Assembly: GCA_009760855.2 (NCBI GenBank)
Contig: WPIO01000001.1
Coordinates: forward strand, 21,418,501-21,482,500
Origin: Cristatella mucedo
Taxonomy: Eukaryota > Bryozoa > Phylactolaemata > Cristatellidae
Direction: 5' to 3'
Length of the DNA stretch: 64,000 nucleotides
The translations under genes and the position numbers were made by a program. The notes beneath the pieces were generated by a model. It was not told where the DNA came from. It ran no database searches and worked only from the letters and a program-made list of their open reading frames with translations. Position 1 is the first letter of the stretch. Each line of letters opens with the position of its first letter. Shown here piece by piece: positions 43,142 through 54,658 of the stretch.

Positions 43142-43437
43142 GTAATGTATCTCCGTCTGCAACCTCACAAAACAGCAAAGACTACGCGTGTGTTACGCAG
43201 GAGAGTTTGCTATAGCGCACTCAAGGCCTGAGCGACTTTCGGTACGAATTCGGTAGCCAACGGACTTCATCTCGCGAAACTAAGAGAAAGTGCGGAAGCA
43301 TAGCTGAGTCAGAAGGGCAGTTTAGGTAGTGAGTAGAATAGAATTAGCAGCTCAGGACGGCGGTAAATGATGTGCCATAGCCTGCAGCAGGAGAGTAGAT
43401 GTCGTTGCTTAAGAATTGTGGAAGTGAGTACCGCAGT
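43142..43437 (-). mobile_element. L2-B LINE 3' fragment
   Basis: It begins at the same terminal TACATTAC as the 9064 copy. It runs through GCGGAAGCATAGCTGAGTCAG and GATGTGCCATAG to AAGAATTGTGGAAGTGAGTACCGCAG, where similarity stops abruptly (5' truncation). Confidence 0.82.
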
Positions 43438-43440
43438 TAA

Positions 43441-43590
43441 CGGCGAGGTATTCAGCAAGCCGTCGCCGAGGGGCAGGCCAAAGACGCGACTGCGAACCAC
43501 TCGCTGCTTGTGGGCTTCCCCTGCTTGCTTGGACCCGTGAAAGTCGTGCAGCTCTGCGATCACCGGCCTCAGAGTGTGTAATGGTTGTAC
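43441..43590 (-). CDS. Possible RhoGAP-like exon remnant
   Basis: The minus strand reads LRPVIAELHDFHGSKQAGEA, then RSRVFGLPLGDGLL. The last part resembles the (K/R)VFGVPLExLL entry of RhoGAP domains. GC content and codon pattern look coding, but no convincing acceptor or donor was seen. It abuts the truncated L2-B fragment, so an insertion may have cut the exon. The similarity is short and may be chance. Confidence 0.22.
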
Positions 43591-43767
43591 GTTAGTGCCG
43601 AGTTGGCAATAATAAACATACATATTTATCTGTTCGGTGCAGTACGACGGAGTAAGGCTCGAGCCCATGAGCGGGAAGCCTTAAACTCCTGCGGCGAACA
43701 GCGAAGAAAGAGTCTTAGTCTCGATAGCTCAAACGGGGTGCTGCACTGGCAACCAAGACTAACTTAC

Positions 43768-44714
43768 TAGTTATGGGCAAACCCAGTGTGATTCGGAGAT
43801 TGGAAAGGCTGTCTCTCAAAATTGGCTGTGCCAGCATATCTCCAGTTGAACCAGCTCGAAATTTAGGTGTCATTCCAAAGCGACCTCTCGTTAGACGACC
43901 ATATCAGCTCCACAGTCAAATCTGCCTATTTTCAGCTTCATAACATTGCTAACATTCGGGCTTGTTTAGATAAGGATACCACGTCTAAGTTAATCCATGC
44001 ATTCGTGACATCCCGTCTCGACTTCTGCAACTCACTGCTTACTGGCCTACCTGCATGTGCGATCAGGCGATTGCAGCTGGTGCAAAACTCTGTAGCTAGG
44101 CTTGTCTGTCGTGAGCGTCACAGTTGCCACATCACACCACTTCTCGCCGACCTGCACTGGCTACCAGTCAAGCAACGGATTGACTTCAAGGTTTTGTCGC
44201 TCACTTTTAGGTCACTTCATTCTTTGGCTCCAGCCTATCTCTCAGATACACTACCCCATCAGGCCAAGCATCGTACCACCCGCTTTTCGGAATCCAACAG
44301 TCTACAAATACCTCGTACAAACCTCAAATCCTTTGGAGACCGTGCATTTAGTTCGTATGCTCCCAAAGCCTGGAACTCCCTCCCGACCTGCGTCAGAACA
44401 TCACCTGACCTGACCACATTTAAAAAGAACTTAAAAACACACCTATTTAGGACAGCGTTTAGTGGGTCCCTGTGATTCGTCCTTCGTGTGCTTATTCGTG
44501 CTGACACTGTGCATGCTGCCACTAACCACATTTGCATGCTGACCCTGTGCATGTCACACCTAACCATATTTTTCATTTTGTTTGTTTTTCAAGCATGATT
44601 TTACTTACCATTCAATTGAATTTCACTTTGCAGCAAATTTAAAGCGCCTAGAAAGAGATTAAGTTCTCTGAGGGCGCTTTATCAAGTGCATTATTATTAT
44701 TATTATTATTATAG
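43768..44714 (+). mobile_element. L2-A LINE 3' copy with full tail
   Basis: It starts within the RT thumb (LLVMGKPSVI region). A 2-base deletion near 43875 shifts the frame, then 202 codons are open (43867-44475), through DLHWLPVKQRIDFKVLSLTF and NSLPTCVRTSP to the normal stop. The 3' UTR and the stem-loop AAAGCGCCTAGAAAGAGATT, then AAGTTCTCTGAGGGCGCTTT, are intact, with an (ATT)n tail to 44714. It is nearly identical to 27-860, suggesting recent spread. Confidence 0.9.
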
Positions 44715-45084
44715 GGATCATTCACTGCTGGTCGCGATGTATTCTTTTTTTTGTAGTTCAGTCCTAATCAGACTGTGGCCTCCGGTGCCCGCTAGGTCTT
44801 GAAATTACATATATTCGCAAGGTAAAAAGATAGTATTATCAATTGATTTTCCAATTAATGACAATTAATTACGCGGTGACAGTCAGCATTAATTACGCGG
44901 CTACAGTCGTCCTCCATTACGGCAGCGTCTGCTACCGTGGCGGCGTCGAAGCAAGCTAAAGCTGTCGTGCAACGACAATTGGTGTCGCAGGAGGAGCGAT
45001 AATCTTTCTCCGTGTCATCAGTAAAGGCAACTGAACCAAGCGCTTGCACGTTCCTGCAACCAGTCGCTCGCTCCTCCATTGTAG

Positions 45085-45190
45085 CCTCGGTTACCTAAGC
45101 CACACTTCCGGTACTCCTGACTTTGCCAGCACTCAGTGTATGTATCCGTGCTACACTGGTTACCATCTCATTGCCTCGGCATCAGAATGT
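45085..45190 (+). CDS. Possible Cys-rich extracellular-repeat exon
   Basis: A good acceptor (TCGCTCCTCCATTGTAG, ending 45084) precedes one base plus 35 codons. They read LGYLSHTSGTPDFASTQC, then YPCYTGYHLIASASEC. The cysteine and GY spacing recalls EGF/ephrin-receptor-like Cys-rich modules. The donor (TGT|GTCACC) is poor and no neighbours were found. Confidence 0.22.
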
Positions 45191-45744
45191 GTCACCCTAG
45201 TTTCATTCATGCTAAATAGTTCGCAATTGCGAGTCTCCTTATGCTATTGAACTCTGAATGACCACAGTAAACTGCCGGCTAAAAAAATATTTAGTCACGA
45301 GTAACTGCAGGTAACAAATATACCAAGATTGTTGCATCTTTAGCTAGTATCGAACGATAAATAGCATCATGCACTCATTTAAACTTGTTCTAAAGTCTAA
45401 GTCAGTCTGTTTCTAAATAGGATGAATTTGTAATCAGAATAGCACAATAAAAATCATGCCTGACAGTGAAAATTGCAGACAGGTTGGAGAATAATTCACA
45501 ACCATCAGCGACTATTTTTGTCCAGACTTTGCTATGAATGAGCGAGAGGTGTCGAGATAGTAAATTGATCAAAAATTCCAGTAAACTTCTAGAATCGCTC
45601 GCGACGGATAGGGATCCGATATAGCAGCATAATTTGAATAGGCTATCGGCCGAATCAAGACCTTGAGTTAGTTACCGGCGAGTTAACAGTTAGGTACCGG
45701 TTGCGGCAGTGGCTGCGCCGGCGGGTGCTCATTGCGCACCCTAC

Positions 45745-45832
45745 AATTTGCAGCACATGTAAAGTACCTAGAAAGAGATTAAATTCTGAGGGCGCAATAC
45801 AACTTTATTATTATTATTATTATTATCCTTAT
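45745..45832 (+). mobile_element. L2-A-type 3' tail remnant
   Basis: GCAGCACATGTAAAGTACCTAGAAAGAGATT, then CTGAGGGCGCAATACAA and (TTA)n. Confidence 0.65.
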
Positions 45833-47566
45833 TATCATTCTAGCTTCATTGTTCTCTCTAGACTAGACTCGCTGGCGTAGGGAGGAAAGCAACCCATCGG
45901 TCATTGCAACCACGGACCCATCTTGAGGGGCATTTCGAGTGGCTTTGCCGACCACCATCCCTTCACTTCCCTACGACTGGGTTCCTCAAGAAATCTCAAG
46001 ATCTGGCCTCTCCTTTGCTTAATCCTAGCTCCGCTTGTAGCGATGCTGTAGCAACTTAGTATTGGCATTATTGACGCGCTCGCAGAAATCAATAAACCTC
46101 CGTTTTAGTGCTTAGAAAGACCGCTAAGTTAGTGTTAAAATCCACTAAGCTCAGATAAGTGTTTCCTTTACTATTGAGCTGCAGTAGCTCCTGGTTGATC
46201 GACTCATAGAGAAACATCCTTAAGCACAGATCCGCCATGGCACGGCTTCCCTATACCTCCACGCTACATACATATCCTGTATATCCTTGGCTGTCCTGAC
46301 TCAGCCCTAAATGCCGCTTCCTTTGAAGGGAGAGAATTTTTCCGGCTAACCGATATGTACAGTGAGCCCTTTAGGTTTTTAGTACGCCAAAGAAGATATG
46401 CTGAGTCTTGTACTTTTTGTTCAGTTACAGATGGAGGTAAATGCTGCGGGTTTCGGCCGTATGGTGATGACGCTAGCAAGAAGCTTTAATTAGTACCTGA
46501 GAAAAAAGTGCCCAAAAACAAAACATAAGCACTGACGAGGTTAAGAAGGAGCTACCAATCCAAGGTCGTAATTAGTAAGCCTTGACATATATCTGCGTAG
46601 CATACAAGCAACCAAGCAATCCAGCTTACTACAGCAGACTCGCCTACGGTTTAGCTGCACGGCAGCTTTTGATGAATAGCACAATTATAACCATTGCACA
46701 GAAAAAGGCACTGGCGGTTTCTTGTTCTAATTGTGCTTAAACCACGAACAGAATCTTCTGGCAAGGAAGGGTATCTTCCGACCTTTTAGGACCGGCTTTC
46801 GCAATAGAATTATCTGAATGGTGCTCCAAATAATAACACCTCGCGAGATGCATTCCGGCGTGAGCTGCTGCAGACGATGCTTTGGACGAGCGAGCACATT
46901 TTCTAAAAAGAAATGTATTTCTTATGTAATTTAGAATCAAAGTTCTACTTGTAACCTCCCTGTTCACGTATTCCTGTCATAATTTAAATAGGAGTATAGC
47001 TGAGCTATCAGCCGGATGTGTGAAACAAATTGAAAATTTCGACCAATGCTGGCGTAGCGCGAGAATGGCCTACAAAGCATGAACCCAAACGGGTGGCTAA
47101 ATTTCTTTCGCCTCACCGACCGCTGTCGGCAGACAAATTTCCTTCAGCTCGCCTTCGCTTACGCCTTTGCTATAGAAAGCGTCACTCAGAGGAAGGCGAA
47201 TGCGTAGGCTTTGAATTTCACATCGTTACCAGCTAGATCGCACAAAATTTCATTTCATTGCACAGGCCACAAACAAAGACGCCTTGCACAGTGAATCCGT
47301 TGGCCTTCTAACATTAACTGCAGTTACATTTGTTCTACTTAGAGTGGACTTGCCGACTGGCGTCACGAACATTAGAGCCATATTATCAACGCTAGATTCG
47401 GCATAGCATGCATAACGTTAATTTGTACGCGTCTAGATCTCGTAATGCAGTCCTGCTACCGTCCTTTAAATTAAACTTGTGAATCCATTTAATATTGAAC
47501 GCGAGAGAAGTCAATACTGGAACCTAATAGGTTTGCCGTGCCAGTCGAAGACATTATGATATATGA

Positions 47567-48035
47567 TAGTGACAATAATGCATTTGCATAGCGCCCTGAG
47601 AGAGCTAAAACGTTTCTTACCGCATTCATAGCCAGGGTGACTTGTGCTAGCCCAAGTAGACGTGTGACGTACAGGTGAGGCTAGCGCCTCTAAGCACAGG
47701 TCGAGAAGCAACTCAAATGCTACAGCACGGCACCGATCGCAGAGCGAAAAAAATACATAGCTTATATATAATATATATATATATATATAATTCATTTGTA
47801 TAGCGCCCTAAGAGAACTTAATCACTGTTCAGGCGCTTCACATATGCCTCGGGGCTCGAGCCCGCGACCTCAGCCAGACCTTGGTCGGGGCGAGCACCTT
47901 AACGGCTGGACCAAACCAGCTCGGCGCTTATTAGTATAGCACCCTAAGAAAACTTAATCTCTATCCTGGCGCTTTACGTATGCTGCAGGGTTCAAGCCCT
48001 TGACCTCGGTGGTTTAAGGCTAGTATCTGACGACT
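47567..48035 (-). mobile_element. Cluster of SINE-1 copies in tandem orientation
   Basis: Positions 47786-47930 are a near-complete minus-strand copy with both pol III box regions (B-box-like GGGCTCGAGCCC; A-box-like TGGTCCAGCCGTTAAGGTG). Positions 47931-48035 are a second, 5'-truncated copy. Positions 47567-47610 carry only a tail fragment (ATTTGCATAGCGCCCTGAGAG). A (TA)n tract at 47763-47790 abuts the first copy's 3' end. Confidence 0.78.
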
Positions 48036-48039
48036 GGGC

Positions 48040-50149
48040 TCAACTGGGGTGGCACAAGCAAGGTGACAATCGATAGCGTAATTCCTGTACCGTAATAGCA
48101 AGTCCATGTTGCTAACATATAAGCTGTACATTCCGCGACCGCAGAGGGCCACATCCGATTAAATTGAAGCACAAAGCGCAGCAACCGGTAGGCCAACTTA
48201 ACAATATACGAATGTCAAGCAATTGTCATCTAGTCAGAGCCTTTCTTGACACGTTTCTGTAAATCGAGCCTTGGCTCGAAGCGTGTACGCTGACGATTTA
48301 TAATTGCAATCGGGTACCGAGCTTTAGCATTATGCTTGCTTCGGTCAGCTTCGTCGCATCTCACGAACGAAGGCGTGTGTCGTCTGATTCTGCAAGTTTC
48401 AACGACGGTCCCAGGACGAACCGCAGGTCACTTGACCTGTAATTGAGAGATGCTGCGTTTTGCTCGCTAATTTGCGGGAGATCGAATTCTCTTCCGACAT
48501 CGACAAAATCCTCGGCACATCGGATCCTTTGCAGACATTTGTGCTCTGGATTTGCCAGATAATTTCGGCGCAAAAATTACTTAAACGCATTACTTAAACG
48601 CAAAAATTGTTCAAACGCATCGCTCTTTGGGGGGCAAGAGGGTCTCACTGCACTAGTTGCGGAGCAGCAGGAATTTTCGTTCAAGTGTGGTAAGACCGGT
48701 AGCACTTTCACGTAGGCGAGGCTAGACCCGCAATTAATAAAAAGTAATTTCAGCAATAAACCGCAGCTATTAATAGACACCAACTCGGCGGCTGCCGATC
48801 GAGTGGAATTGAGCAATAATTTCCACGTTGGTGACAGTCGGAGGGGGCGTGAGAAGAAATAGGGGGCTGCGCCGGTCGCTCTCCCGTTGTAAGGCAGTGT
48901 GCAAATCACCCCTGTCCGCTCCGTACTGGCCCCGACACTGGCTACAGAGTAGCATCGAGAATCGCGTAGCAGGGACCGACCGACCGCTCAGACAGGCAGC
49001 TCAAAGCTATCTCGTCAAAGCTATCTACCGCCTCGGTCTCCGCCCCGGCTTCGCCCGTGCTTTTATTTTCACTCTCTCGCGGAATAGCGATTCCAAAAGA
49101 TGGCGCAGCTTCATTTCGTGGACGCTTGCGAACGCAACGAAGATTAGCAGCCGCCGTCGCCGCCGTCGCCGCCGCCGCCGCCGCCGCCGCCGCCGGTGGC
49201 TGCTCTCTGCTCCCTCCAGCCGTTCACTTCGGCATCGGGCGTACGACATGAAAACCTGGTGCTTAAGCTTGCTCTCGTTGCATTCTAAAGAGGCTTTGCA
49301 ACGCGCGCTGTTTTTCTTTTTAGCGAGCACCCGCACGGAGTCGCGCTGCGAGGCATTTGAGCCACGAACGCAGTCCGCCAGCGGTATCCTGGCCGCCGCA
49401 GCTTTGGACGTCTGCCTGCGTACGTCCGCCGAATGCGTCCGCTCACAGTGCGAGGGGAGGGGCAGAGCGAAAAAGATCGCAAAGGTCGAGCGATTAGATA
49501 GCAACGACCTTAGAGAGAGGCCAGCCTATTGCTGCGGCGGCCAGGGTCGCGCTCTCGCACGGTCAGCTGGTCGCGCAGAGTTTAATCGTGACTCGGCGCA
49601 TGGGCTGGCTCCCTTCAGAATCGCTGCTATCTGCCGAAGCGAGGCGAAGCCGGCGCAAAGCTGCGCCTCCTCGGTCGCGGCTGCTGCTGCTGTAAACCCT
49701 TGCATCGGGGAGCCAGACTGTCTCCAAATAGTCTTGCAACGACGCGCGTGCAGCGGCTGTTCGCCAACGTCCTTAGGCCGCACACCCGACGCTCGCGGCG
49801 GTACTAGTCGTAGCCAAGATTTGGCCGCCGAACAGATGCCGGCGAAGCCTGATAAGCCTCGAAAACGCGGGCGGCGACTAGAGGGTGCAGCGCTCGTAGT
49901 TTTGCATGTCGTCAAGGCCGGCGCATGACCGGCGCCTTCGACTGCCACCGCCAGTTGACTTTCTACGCTAAAGGGGGGCGGAAGGTCGGCTCACTTCGCA
50001 GACCTCTCGCGCGCTCCCTTCTCCCCACATTCCCGCTACTGTCTCCCCTCGCGTGCCGCCGCCACATCGATCGCTGAGCGCCGCTTCGCGCTCGCACGCC
50101 GCGCCGCATCGGCCGGCGCGGGCGGTCCACCCGCGATGCCTCGTCGAAG
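48040..50149. promoter_or_regulatory. GC/CpG-rich block, candidate promoter region
   Basis: Positions 48.85-50.13 kb are strongly GC- and CpG-rich. Long frames are open on both strands. The longest (48828-49928, 366 codons, TTG start) includes a poly-Arg run made by a (CGC)n tract and shows no domain, so I read it as composition. No exon was recognised. Positions 48040-48850 show nothing recognised. Confidence 0.35.
49148..49195. repeat. (GCC)n trinucleotide repeat
   Basis: About 15 GCC units with two GTC interruptions near its left end, within the CpG-rich block. Confidence 0.95.
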
Positions 50150-50297
50150 ATAACAATATAATTCATTTGTATAGCGCCCCAAGAGAACTAAATCTCTATT
50201 CAGGCGCTTCACATGTGCCTCGGGGCTCGAGCCCACGACCTCAGTCAGACCTTGGTCGGGGCGAGAGCACCTTAACCGCTAGACCAAACCAGCTTCG
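50150..50297 (-). mobile_element. SINE-1, best full-length copy
   Basis: The minus strand reads GCTGGTTTGGTCTAGCGGTT (A box TGGTCTAGCGG), then AAGGTGCTCTCGCCCCGACC, then GGTCGTGGGCTCGAGCCCCG (B box). The tail follows: GAAGCGCCTGAATAGAGATT, then TAGTTCTCTTGGGGCGCTAT, then ACAAATGAATTATATT. The head looks tRNA-like and the tail is that of the L2-A LINE. Confidence 0.88.
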
Positions 50298-51227
50298 TCG
50301 AAGCCCGGTCAGTGCGACCACAAAACTACAGTGCCAACACAAAGGTGCGCCCGCGGTAGCGGAACGCAGCAGCAACGTGAGTGCCCGCACGTTAAGATTA
50401 CTGGTCCGTACTTGTGGCGCAGAGGCGCACATTCAGCAGCGACAGAGGGCAGCAGGCCATGGCGTCAAGCGAGTCTCGTACACATCGCACTGCTGACGTG
50501 ACGACGGGCCCACTTTGCCTCGGGCGCTACTTTCGCCCGTACTCGACGCATGGAGCTCGATTGACTATCAACATTGACTTAAAACTTGCATGCTGTATCG
50601 TATGTGGTAGGTTCGAAAAGATTCATTTCCTCGACATTATAATTCAGGAAAGGCGAATGATATTTCGAAAGTCGCAATCTGCGTATCTAGCACACCGCCG
50701 GTACACTGCCCCTCCATAAATTATGGCCATCCGCCGCCGAAATAATACATATAACCTATTGCAACCATCTGCAGTAGTTATCAGCATTCGGCTTCGCCAC
50801 CTCGTTATGCTCTATCGTACGCTGCAACTAAAGATTTTAAGAAGCCTTCTTCTTCGAAGCTGTTTAGCCTTCATCTTCACCGAAGACAGTTGTCACCGCT
50901 CGAGGTGGGCTTTAAAGGGTCCCCACCCCCAGAAACCCTCGGCTTTTTGGATGTTCAGGTCGTTAGCACTTCATTTTCTGGAGACAGGCGATCGCCTTTA
51001 GTTTCAGCGCTGCACGTAAAGTAATCTCAAACTAGATCGAGATTAATACACTCAACATCAAGACAAGCAGATGTGCCTGTACCATTGCACAAGCTAGTGT
51101 GACTGCGAACTATCAGAATTATGACTTCCATCCGCTCAGCAACCCAGTCCTGTTGTTTTTCATACAGTTACACAGAATGTGGAGTATGATAAAATACTTG
51201 CGGCAGAATTCGTACGTATATAAACGC
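50298..51227. other. No recognisable feature
   Basis: Mixed composition. Plus-strand ORFs 50414-50719 and 50723-51001 have no recognisable motifs. Confidence 0.4.
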
Positions 51228-51372
51228 CATTAATAGAGCGCCCTAAGAGAACTTGGTCTCTATCCAAGCGCTTTACTTATGATGCAAGATTCGAGCTCAC
51301 AATATTGATCTATAAGTCTTGATCTATAAAGGTCGTTCAGCACGTTAGACCTGGGCCAAACCAGCTCTTGTG
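51228..51372 (-). mobile_element. SINE-1 copy, diverged
   Basis: Plus strand GAGCGCCCTAAGAGAACTTGG, CCAAGCGCTTTACTTATG and GATTCGAGCTCAC match the family, then TTAGACCTGGGCCAAACCAGC at the tRNA-like end. A short internal duplication (TTGATCTATAA) interrupts the head. Confidence 0.75.
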
Positions 51373-51614
51373 AGCGTACGCGCAAGCAGACTATAGGAAC
51401 GAAGGAAAAAATTAAGTTATTCAAAAGCAGTACAAGAATTTCAATCCATTTGGTTTTGCAACGCGCCCATTCATCAACCGTAGCTATGCCTTTAGCTGCA
51501 TAAGGCTGGTAGACGTGCATGTGCAGCTTACGGTTTTGAATTCATCAAGTGGCAAAGTCAATTAAATCTTCACCAAGAAGCAAGGTTGAAATTATGATGC
51601 GCAAGGGAATAATC

Positions 51615-51775
51615 TTTCCTATAACGGCGACAGCCATTAAGGTTCTTCTGCCGTTCTACGTATGCGGCTGTTAAATCAGCCAATATGGAGAGTGATGCTA
51701 GGATTACTGCCGCTTGCAGGTGGCAATAAAAGATCGCCTGAAAATCATGGCTCTACTTCTCCATTAGGCTATAGC
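51615..51775. mobile_element. Two SINE-2 fragments in opposite orientation
   Basis: Positions 51621-51683 are plus-oriented (GGCGACAGCCATTAAGG, then GGCTGTTAAATCAGCC). Positions 51700-51775 are minus-oriented (CTGCCGCTTGCAGGTGGCAATAAAAGATCGCC). Confidence 0.6.
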
Positions 51776-52164
51776 AAAAAATATCGTGAAAGTAAAAAAA
51801 AACTCACAAGCCAAGAGAAATTGAGCTGAAAGATGCTTTTTTTTAAATATCGGATGCGAACCACACTCCTTCAAGGTCAGCCATTCGTTGTACTCATGGT
51901 TCAAGATTGTTTTAGGGCAGTCAAACTAAGCCACGACTCCACCTGTTTGCACGCCGCAAAGCATACTTTCAGATCATTTGATGAATAAGAAATTTCTGGC
52001 GCACATGTCTCGATGTGCTTAGGAAAATCTTCTACTGCGATACTGTCGACCTTCGATTTTTCCAGCTCTGTATTCTCCTATTATGTACACGCGGTAGGCT
52101 AACGGCAAAAGTGGTGTAGAATCTACAGATTAAAGCCAATTCTAGCATATACATAAATATATAT

Positions 52165-53330
52165 CAAGATTTATTAAAATATTTAACGTGCGTGTATGCA
52201 TTGGCCAGCGGTGCCCTGCCCTGCCGTGTCGCGGGTGCTACCCGGGCCTCCCGGTTCAGGAACAAGGACCACACGGCTTGCGAGCCGGTACTTGTGTCGG
52301 AGACGCAGTGCCGCCTTAAAACCGTCCTTTCCGCTCGTGGCATGCCGAGTTCGGCCAGGCGAGCTTCATTATTTGGCCACCAGCTGCCGAGAGCTCCGAC
52401 CACGATGGGTCTCATCACTGCCGACCGATAGCCAACGGTCAGGAAAAAACCGGGCAATGGCTGCATATTTATCAATCTTTTTCCGGGCCGCCATAATCAA
52501 AGCATCCTTGCTGCTGTCGAACGGCACCGTCACATCAGTGATTACAAAATCAGTGTCATTGTCAATAAATAGGTCTGTCTTGAGAGCCAGACCATCGGCA
52601 AGGGGAGAGCTCGACATGAAGTTGAGCATGGTTACCGGAAGAGCTCCGATTAGGCGACCCAGAACCAGGATGTGTAGGGCCGTAATTGCATCCAGCATCG
52701 GTCGGCAGTGGCTGAGCACGTGGCAAACGGTCTCTGCCTCCGTGCTGCATAGGGGGCAGCTGGTAACCGTCCCAGGGTGTGCCCGACTCCTGCAGGGCAG
52801 CAGCCACTGGCAGCACGTCCAGGATCTCGCTCGGTGCAAGAACCGCCAAGCCCGGAACGACAGGCCCATGGTCAAGAAGTGACTGTGGATGGCCAATCTG
52901 TCCTGGGCAGGCAGCGGCTGACCCTGCCCTGTGCAAGCTGGGCCACCCAAGCACGGCTTCCACGAGCCTGGCGAACTCTTGCAGCTTCGTGATGACCACT
53001 CGTGGCCCGACCCAGTGCTCGATGCCGTCAGGGTCGGTGGGCACATCCAGCGCTTCAGGGCCGGTCAGCGAGAGGCGACAGGAGGGCCGCTTGAGCACTT
53101 ACGAGCGTCGGGCCAACCCTGTTGCCAGGGCCGAAGGCTGCTGGGCTCAGGTATCGCGAATGCTCCTCATCAGACGACGGCTTGTCATTTAGGCTGGCGA
53201 CTGCCAGGTCGAGTCTGTGACGGGCGACTTGACGGACGCACACGTTGGGCAAGCACAGCATGCGATAGGGTTGTGCAGCTCGTAGGATGGATGCGTTCGT
53301 CCCGAAGGGGATCAAGCCAAGCTTGCCAAG
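52165..53330 (-). mobile_element. R2-type LINE C-terminal remnant with restriction-like endonuclease
   Basis: In the minus-strand ORF at 52369-53046 the sequence CPLCSTEAETVCHVLSHC is a C-x2-C-x8-H-x4-C knuckle. It is followed about 44 residues later by LKTDLFIDNDTDFVITDVTV, then PFD and KKIDKYAAI. That order (CCHC knuckle, (P)D, DVTVPF, K-x3-Y) is the restriction-like endonuclease end of R2-clade retrotransposons. The expected PD is TD here. Coding sequence upstream continues in two other frames (53055-53315 and 52562-53098), so the copy is frameshifted. RT is absent. It abuts a (TA)n tract at its 5' side. Confidence 0.75.
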
Positions 53331-53351
53331 GCGAAAACTGGAAATGCACCA

Positions 53352-53757
<406 letters not shown>

Positions 53758-53759
53758 CT

Positions 53760-54135
53760 GACAGGCAGCTGCTGTCTGCCAAAAGAAACTATGGCCGCCC
53801 AAGAGACTCTCTCGTCATTGGCCGACCCGTGACCAACAGATTATATCTACTAATATTAGCTTCTGCATGTCGTTGCGCCTTGACCGCTTCGAAGAAAATT
53901 AAAATTTTAATTTTAATTGATTGGAAATACTTTTTATCTACGGTAACTAATGACACAAAAGTTTCCAACAGTTTTAACGCCTGCTTGGCCAGTGCGGCCT
54001 TGAACGGGATGTGTCATGGAGGGCCGTAACGTAGCTCGCAATTGGCGGCCTGCTGCTGAATGCCATGAGACAGGATGGTCCTCACGGGCACCGACCCATA
54101 CAAACGCGGCTCACTCCATAGCGAAGATATAGAGC
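53760..54135. other. 5' flank of SMG5
   Basis: No core promoter element recognised. It should contain the 5' UTR and promoter. Confidence 0.4.
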
Positions 54136-54206
54136 ATGTCAAAAGTCAACCCTGTTAAACGCGTCGCGCCCAAGCCAGAGGCAGACAAAACGCGGATTAT
54201 CTTCAA
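54136..54206 (+). CDS. SMG5: SMG5, coding exon 1
   Basis: ATG at 54136 in the context GAGCATGTC opens 23 codons plus two bases, then the donor GTAAGC at 54207. The peptide starts MSKVNPVKRVAPKPEADKTR and is basic and unstructured, as expected ahead of the 14-3-3-like domain. The start was chosen because this frame and phase join exactly to the next exon and the leader is similar in length to that of known SMG5 proteins. Confidence 0.82.
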
Positions 54207-54326
54207 GTAAGCAGCAGCTACTATGCGGCGGTCTGGCCTAGCAACGCACCCGGAGCTCAAGCCGGCTGCGCGCCGGCGGCCGGTGCTAAAATTCCGTGCT
54301 CCTGTGTAATATCTGCGATCCACCAG

Positions 54327-54425
54327 GCATGTGCTGGAGACCATCCGAAGCCTCGACGAAATATCGAAAGGAAAGACGGCCCTGCGAGACGTCTACTCAG
54401 CCGAGAGTATCCAGCTTAGGCGCAG
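54327..54425 (+). CDS. SMG5: SMG5, coding exon 2
   Basis: Acceptor CATCCACCAG-type (ending 54326), donor GTACAG at 54426. It encodes about residues 24-57: HVLETIRSLDEISKGKTALR, then DVYSAESIQLRRR. This matches the first helix pair of the SMG5 14-3-3-like domain (family: VVEAVHRLD, then FKPENISLRNKLR). Both junction codons split two-plus-one and are completed correctly. Confidence 0.88.
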
Positions 54426-54658
54426 GTACAGCGTGCTCCGTGTAGCGTCCTAGAACACGCGCCGAGGCCGCCGCTGTGTTGCGTCGCTCGTTTCATGCTT
54501 TAAGCTCTTCACGTGGCTGAAGTACCCCTGCAGCAGCCGGCGAGGTGACGACATCAGTTGGTCGGTTGTCTATCGACGCTGCCCGGCCCCGACCCCTCCT
54601 ATCTGCACATGTTTGTGCTTCTCGTCTTGTTATTTTCTCCGCTCCTGCTTCAGCCCTG

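Larger units (their letters stand above)
44715..47566. other. Intergenic stretch
   Basis: Mostly unremarkable mixed-composition sequence. It holds a possible small exon (45085-45190) and an L2-A-type tail (45745-45832), both listed. ORFs at 46264-46479, 46737-46967 and 47030-47236 have no recognisable motifs. Confidence 0.4.

Noticed and set aside
48828-49928. 366-codon plus-strand ORF
   Set aside because: Only a TTG start, a poly-Arg run from a (CGC)n tract, open frames on the other strand too, and no domain. Best explained by GC-rich composition.
50150-50297. Functional tRNA gene
   Set aside because: A and B boxes are present, but no cloverleaf with paired acceptor stem could be made, and the sequence is repeated with a LINE-like tail. 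It is a SINE.
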